NCBI GenBank assembly: GCA_027063325.1
Contig: JAMOSA010000282.1
Location: forward strand, 1 to 5,917
DNA from: Campylobacteraceae bacterium
GTDB lineage: Bacteria; Campylobacterota; Campylobacteria; Campylobacterales; Sulfurovaceae
Reading direction: 5' to 3'
DNA: 5,917 nucleotides
This document shows positions 4,592 to 5,917 of this stretch, one piece after another. A program made the translations under genes and the position numbers. Numbering within the stretch: position 1 is the first letter of the stretch; every line of letters starts with the position of its first letter. The notes under the pieces are model-generated. The model searched no databases, was not told where the DNA came from, and saw only the letters and a program-made list of their open reading frames with translations.

Positions 4592-5917
4592 TCAAATCTC
4601 TTCAAGTATTGACCATCTGAATGAAAAATCCTCTTTTTCCAAAGTAAGATTTGGATTGTAGTATGGATCTCCTGTTGATAGTATCTTTTTGTGTCTGTTT
4701 AGCATATACTCAACCTCTTGTTTGAATCTACGCCTCTTTTTGGGATTGTCTTCACTACCTCTTGATACAGATTCATGATGATAAGCTTCACAATATGGTG
4801 TATATACATTCAAATAACCCTCTTCTTGAAGTCTAAGACAAAAGTCTATATCATTAAATGCAACTTTCAAATCCTTGTCATTTAATCCGCCTATCTTTTG
4901 ATAAAGCTCTCTTTTAACCATCAAACATGCACCAGTTACTGCAGATACATTTTGTATAACTGACTCTATACCCATATATCCGGGGTGATCCTTGTGAAGA
5001 TGCCTAAAATTGTGACCTGCTAATGTAAGTACACCTATAGTAACTCCTGCATGTTGTATGGTATCATCAGGATAGTACAGCTTTGCTCCAACAGCTCCAA
5101 CATCTTTTCGTTGGGAAAACTCCAACATAGCCTCTATCCATTCAGATGAAATTATCTCTATATCATTGTTTAGGAGTATCAGATGCTCCCCTTTGGCATA
5201 TCTTCTAATAGCAATATTATTGATTCGTGAGTAGTTAAAAGGGATATTGAGTTCATAAAACTTTATTCTATTGTCCAGTTTGCTATAGTAATCCATCAAC
5301 TCAAAGACTTCACGCTCACTACTGTTATTGCTAATACCTATTAGTTCAAAATTTTTATAGCTACTTTTGTTCAAGATAGATTCTATAGCCATCTTTAAAA
5401 GTTCAGGTTTATCTCTAAATGGCATAACAATAGATACCTTTGGATTACCCTCTATTTTGTATTTTACTCTGTATGTTCCTGGATATTTGGCATGTAAAAC
5501 TTCAGCTTCTATTCTTCTTCTTTTCATAGCTCTTTGCAAAGCTACTCTACCTGCCTCTTTTGCATAGGATTTTTCATTAAATTCAGATGCAGTTGAACCT
5601 GGTACCTTTCTCCAGTGGTATAAAATCTTGGGGATATGGGCAATTTTGTCTGTATGTTCAAATATCTTTAGATACAAATCATAATCTTGAGCCCCCTCTA
5701 CACCAACCCCTTCACTCCAGCCACCAACTCTTTTGAGTATGGATCTTTTTATAACTGCTAAGTGACTTATATAATTTCTGCTTAGAAATGTATCTGGTGC
5801 AAAATTGGGTTTGAAGTGAGGTTCACTGTATGTTTCGTGCATCTCTATCTTGTCTTCATCACTGTATATAAAATCCACATCTTTATTGTTAATGACTTCA
5901 ACAATTTCATACAAAGC
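4592..5917 (-). CDS. Two-domain family 2 glycosyltransferase, 5' partial
   Basis: A cytoplasmic, nucleotide-sugar-dependent glycosyltransferase, probably for O-antigen, capsule or another surface glycan; donor and acceptor cannot be told. The frame is open to the right edge; the TTG at 5914 is an ordinary Leu codon. Numbering from that Leu, residues 1-125 are the second half of one GT-A domain: YSDEDKI (17-23) carries the metal-binding acidic motif, and EGAQDYDLYLKI (73-84) the catalytic-base region. A second, complete GT-A domain spans about 158-385: SIVMPFRDKPELL (161-173), LLNNDIEII (247-255) as its DxD-like site, TGACLMVKRELY (327-338), and AFNDIDFCLRLQEEGY (352-367). Tandem GT2 domains are common in bacterial polysaccharide clusters. 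The tail ends DPYYNPNLTLEKEDFSFRW-like, typical of this subfamily. It converges on rpmA with 64 bases between the stop codons, and lacks its own terminator in that gap. Confidence 0.88.
   Translation of the reverse strand, partial: ALYEIVEVINNKDVDFIYSDEDKIEMHETYSEPHFKPNFAPDTFLSRNYISHLAVIKRSILKRVGGWSEGVGVEGAQDYDLYLKIFEHTDKIAHIPKILYHWRKVPGSTASEFNEKSYAKEAGRVALQRAMKRRRIEAEVLHAKYPGTYRVKYKIEGNPKVSIVMPFRDKPELLKMAIESILNKSSYKNFELIGISNNSSEREVFELMDYYSKLDNRIKFYELNIPFNYSRINNIAIRRYAKGEHLILLNNDIEIISSEWIEAMLEFSQRKDVGAVGAKLYYPDDTIQHAGVTIGVLTLAGHNFRHLHKDHPGYMGIESVIQNVSAVTGACLMVKRELYQKIGGLNDKDLKVAFNDIDFCLRLQEEGYLNVYTPYCEAYHHESVSRGSEDNPKKRRRFKQEVEYMLNRHKKILSTGDPYYNPNLTLEKEDFSFRWSILEEI

Noticed and set aside
5912..5914. 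TTG at 5914 as the start of the glycosyltransferase
   Set aside because: It would begin in the middle of a GT-A domain, just before the SDED motif; the frame continues off the window.

Overview
The window is AT-rich and reads as a chromosomal segment of a Campylobacterota (epsilonproteobacterial) genome. Three things point there: a fused CcsB-CcsA type cytochrome c synthase, a HydD/HydE hydrogenase-maturation pair of the Wolinella/Helicobacter type, and L21/L27 proteins of the expected kind next to promoters with good -10 boxes but no clear -35. I would place it among free-living hydrogen/sulfur chemolithotrophs of that phylum, but the genus is a guess.

Layout: (1) 1-1484, plus strand: the C-terminal part of a CcsBA-type cytochrome c synthase; its start lies left of the window. 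(2) 1485-1718: a 234-base gap between convergent genes, with an inverted pair of short palindromic repeats (REP/BIME-like, 1586-1653) and a weaker inverted repeat over the ccsBA stop. (3) 3725-1719, minus strand: a two-gene unit, hydD (NiFe-hydrogenase endopeptidase, probable GTG start at 3725) then hydE (a degenerate HypF relative), 3 bases apart. (4) 3726-3957: a divergent control region with -10 boxes for both directions and several small palindromes. (5) 3958-4527, plus strand: rplU-rpmA, closed by a strong intrinsic terminator at 4538-4575. (6) 4592-5917, minus strand: the C-terminal part of a two-domain GT2 glycosyltransferase whose start lies right of the window.

How the genes relate: CcsBA makes the c-type cytochromes of periplasmic electron transport, and HydD/HydE mature a membrane-bound uptake NiFe hydrogenase that feeds such a chain, so both belong to respiratory energy metabolism. 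They face each other and are not co-transcribed. No hydrogenase structural genes (hydABC) are present, although in Wolinella and Helicobacter hydD and hydE follow them directly; here the slot upstream of hydD is occupied by the ribosomal operon. The glycosyltransferase is a separate surface-polysaccharide function.

I see no mobile-element gene, tRNA, rRNA or CRISPR array. I do not see a clear new multi-gene system. The best leads are the HypF-like HydE that appears to have lost the catalytic residues of HypF, the separation of hydDE from the hydrogenase genes, and the REP-like repeat pair.
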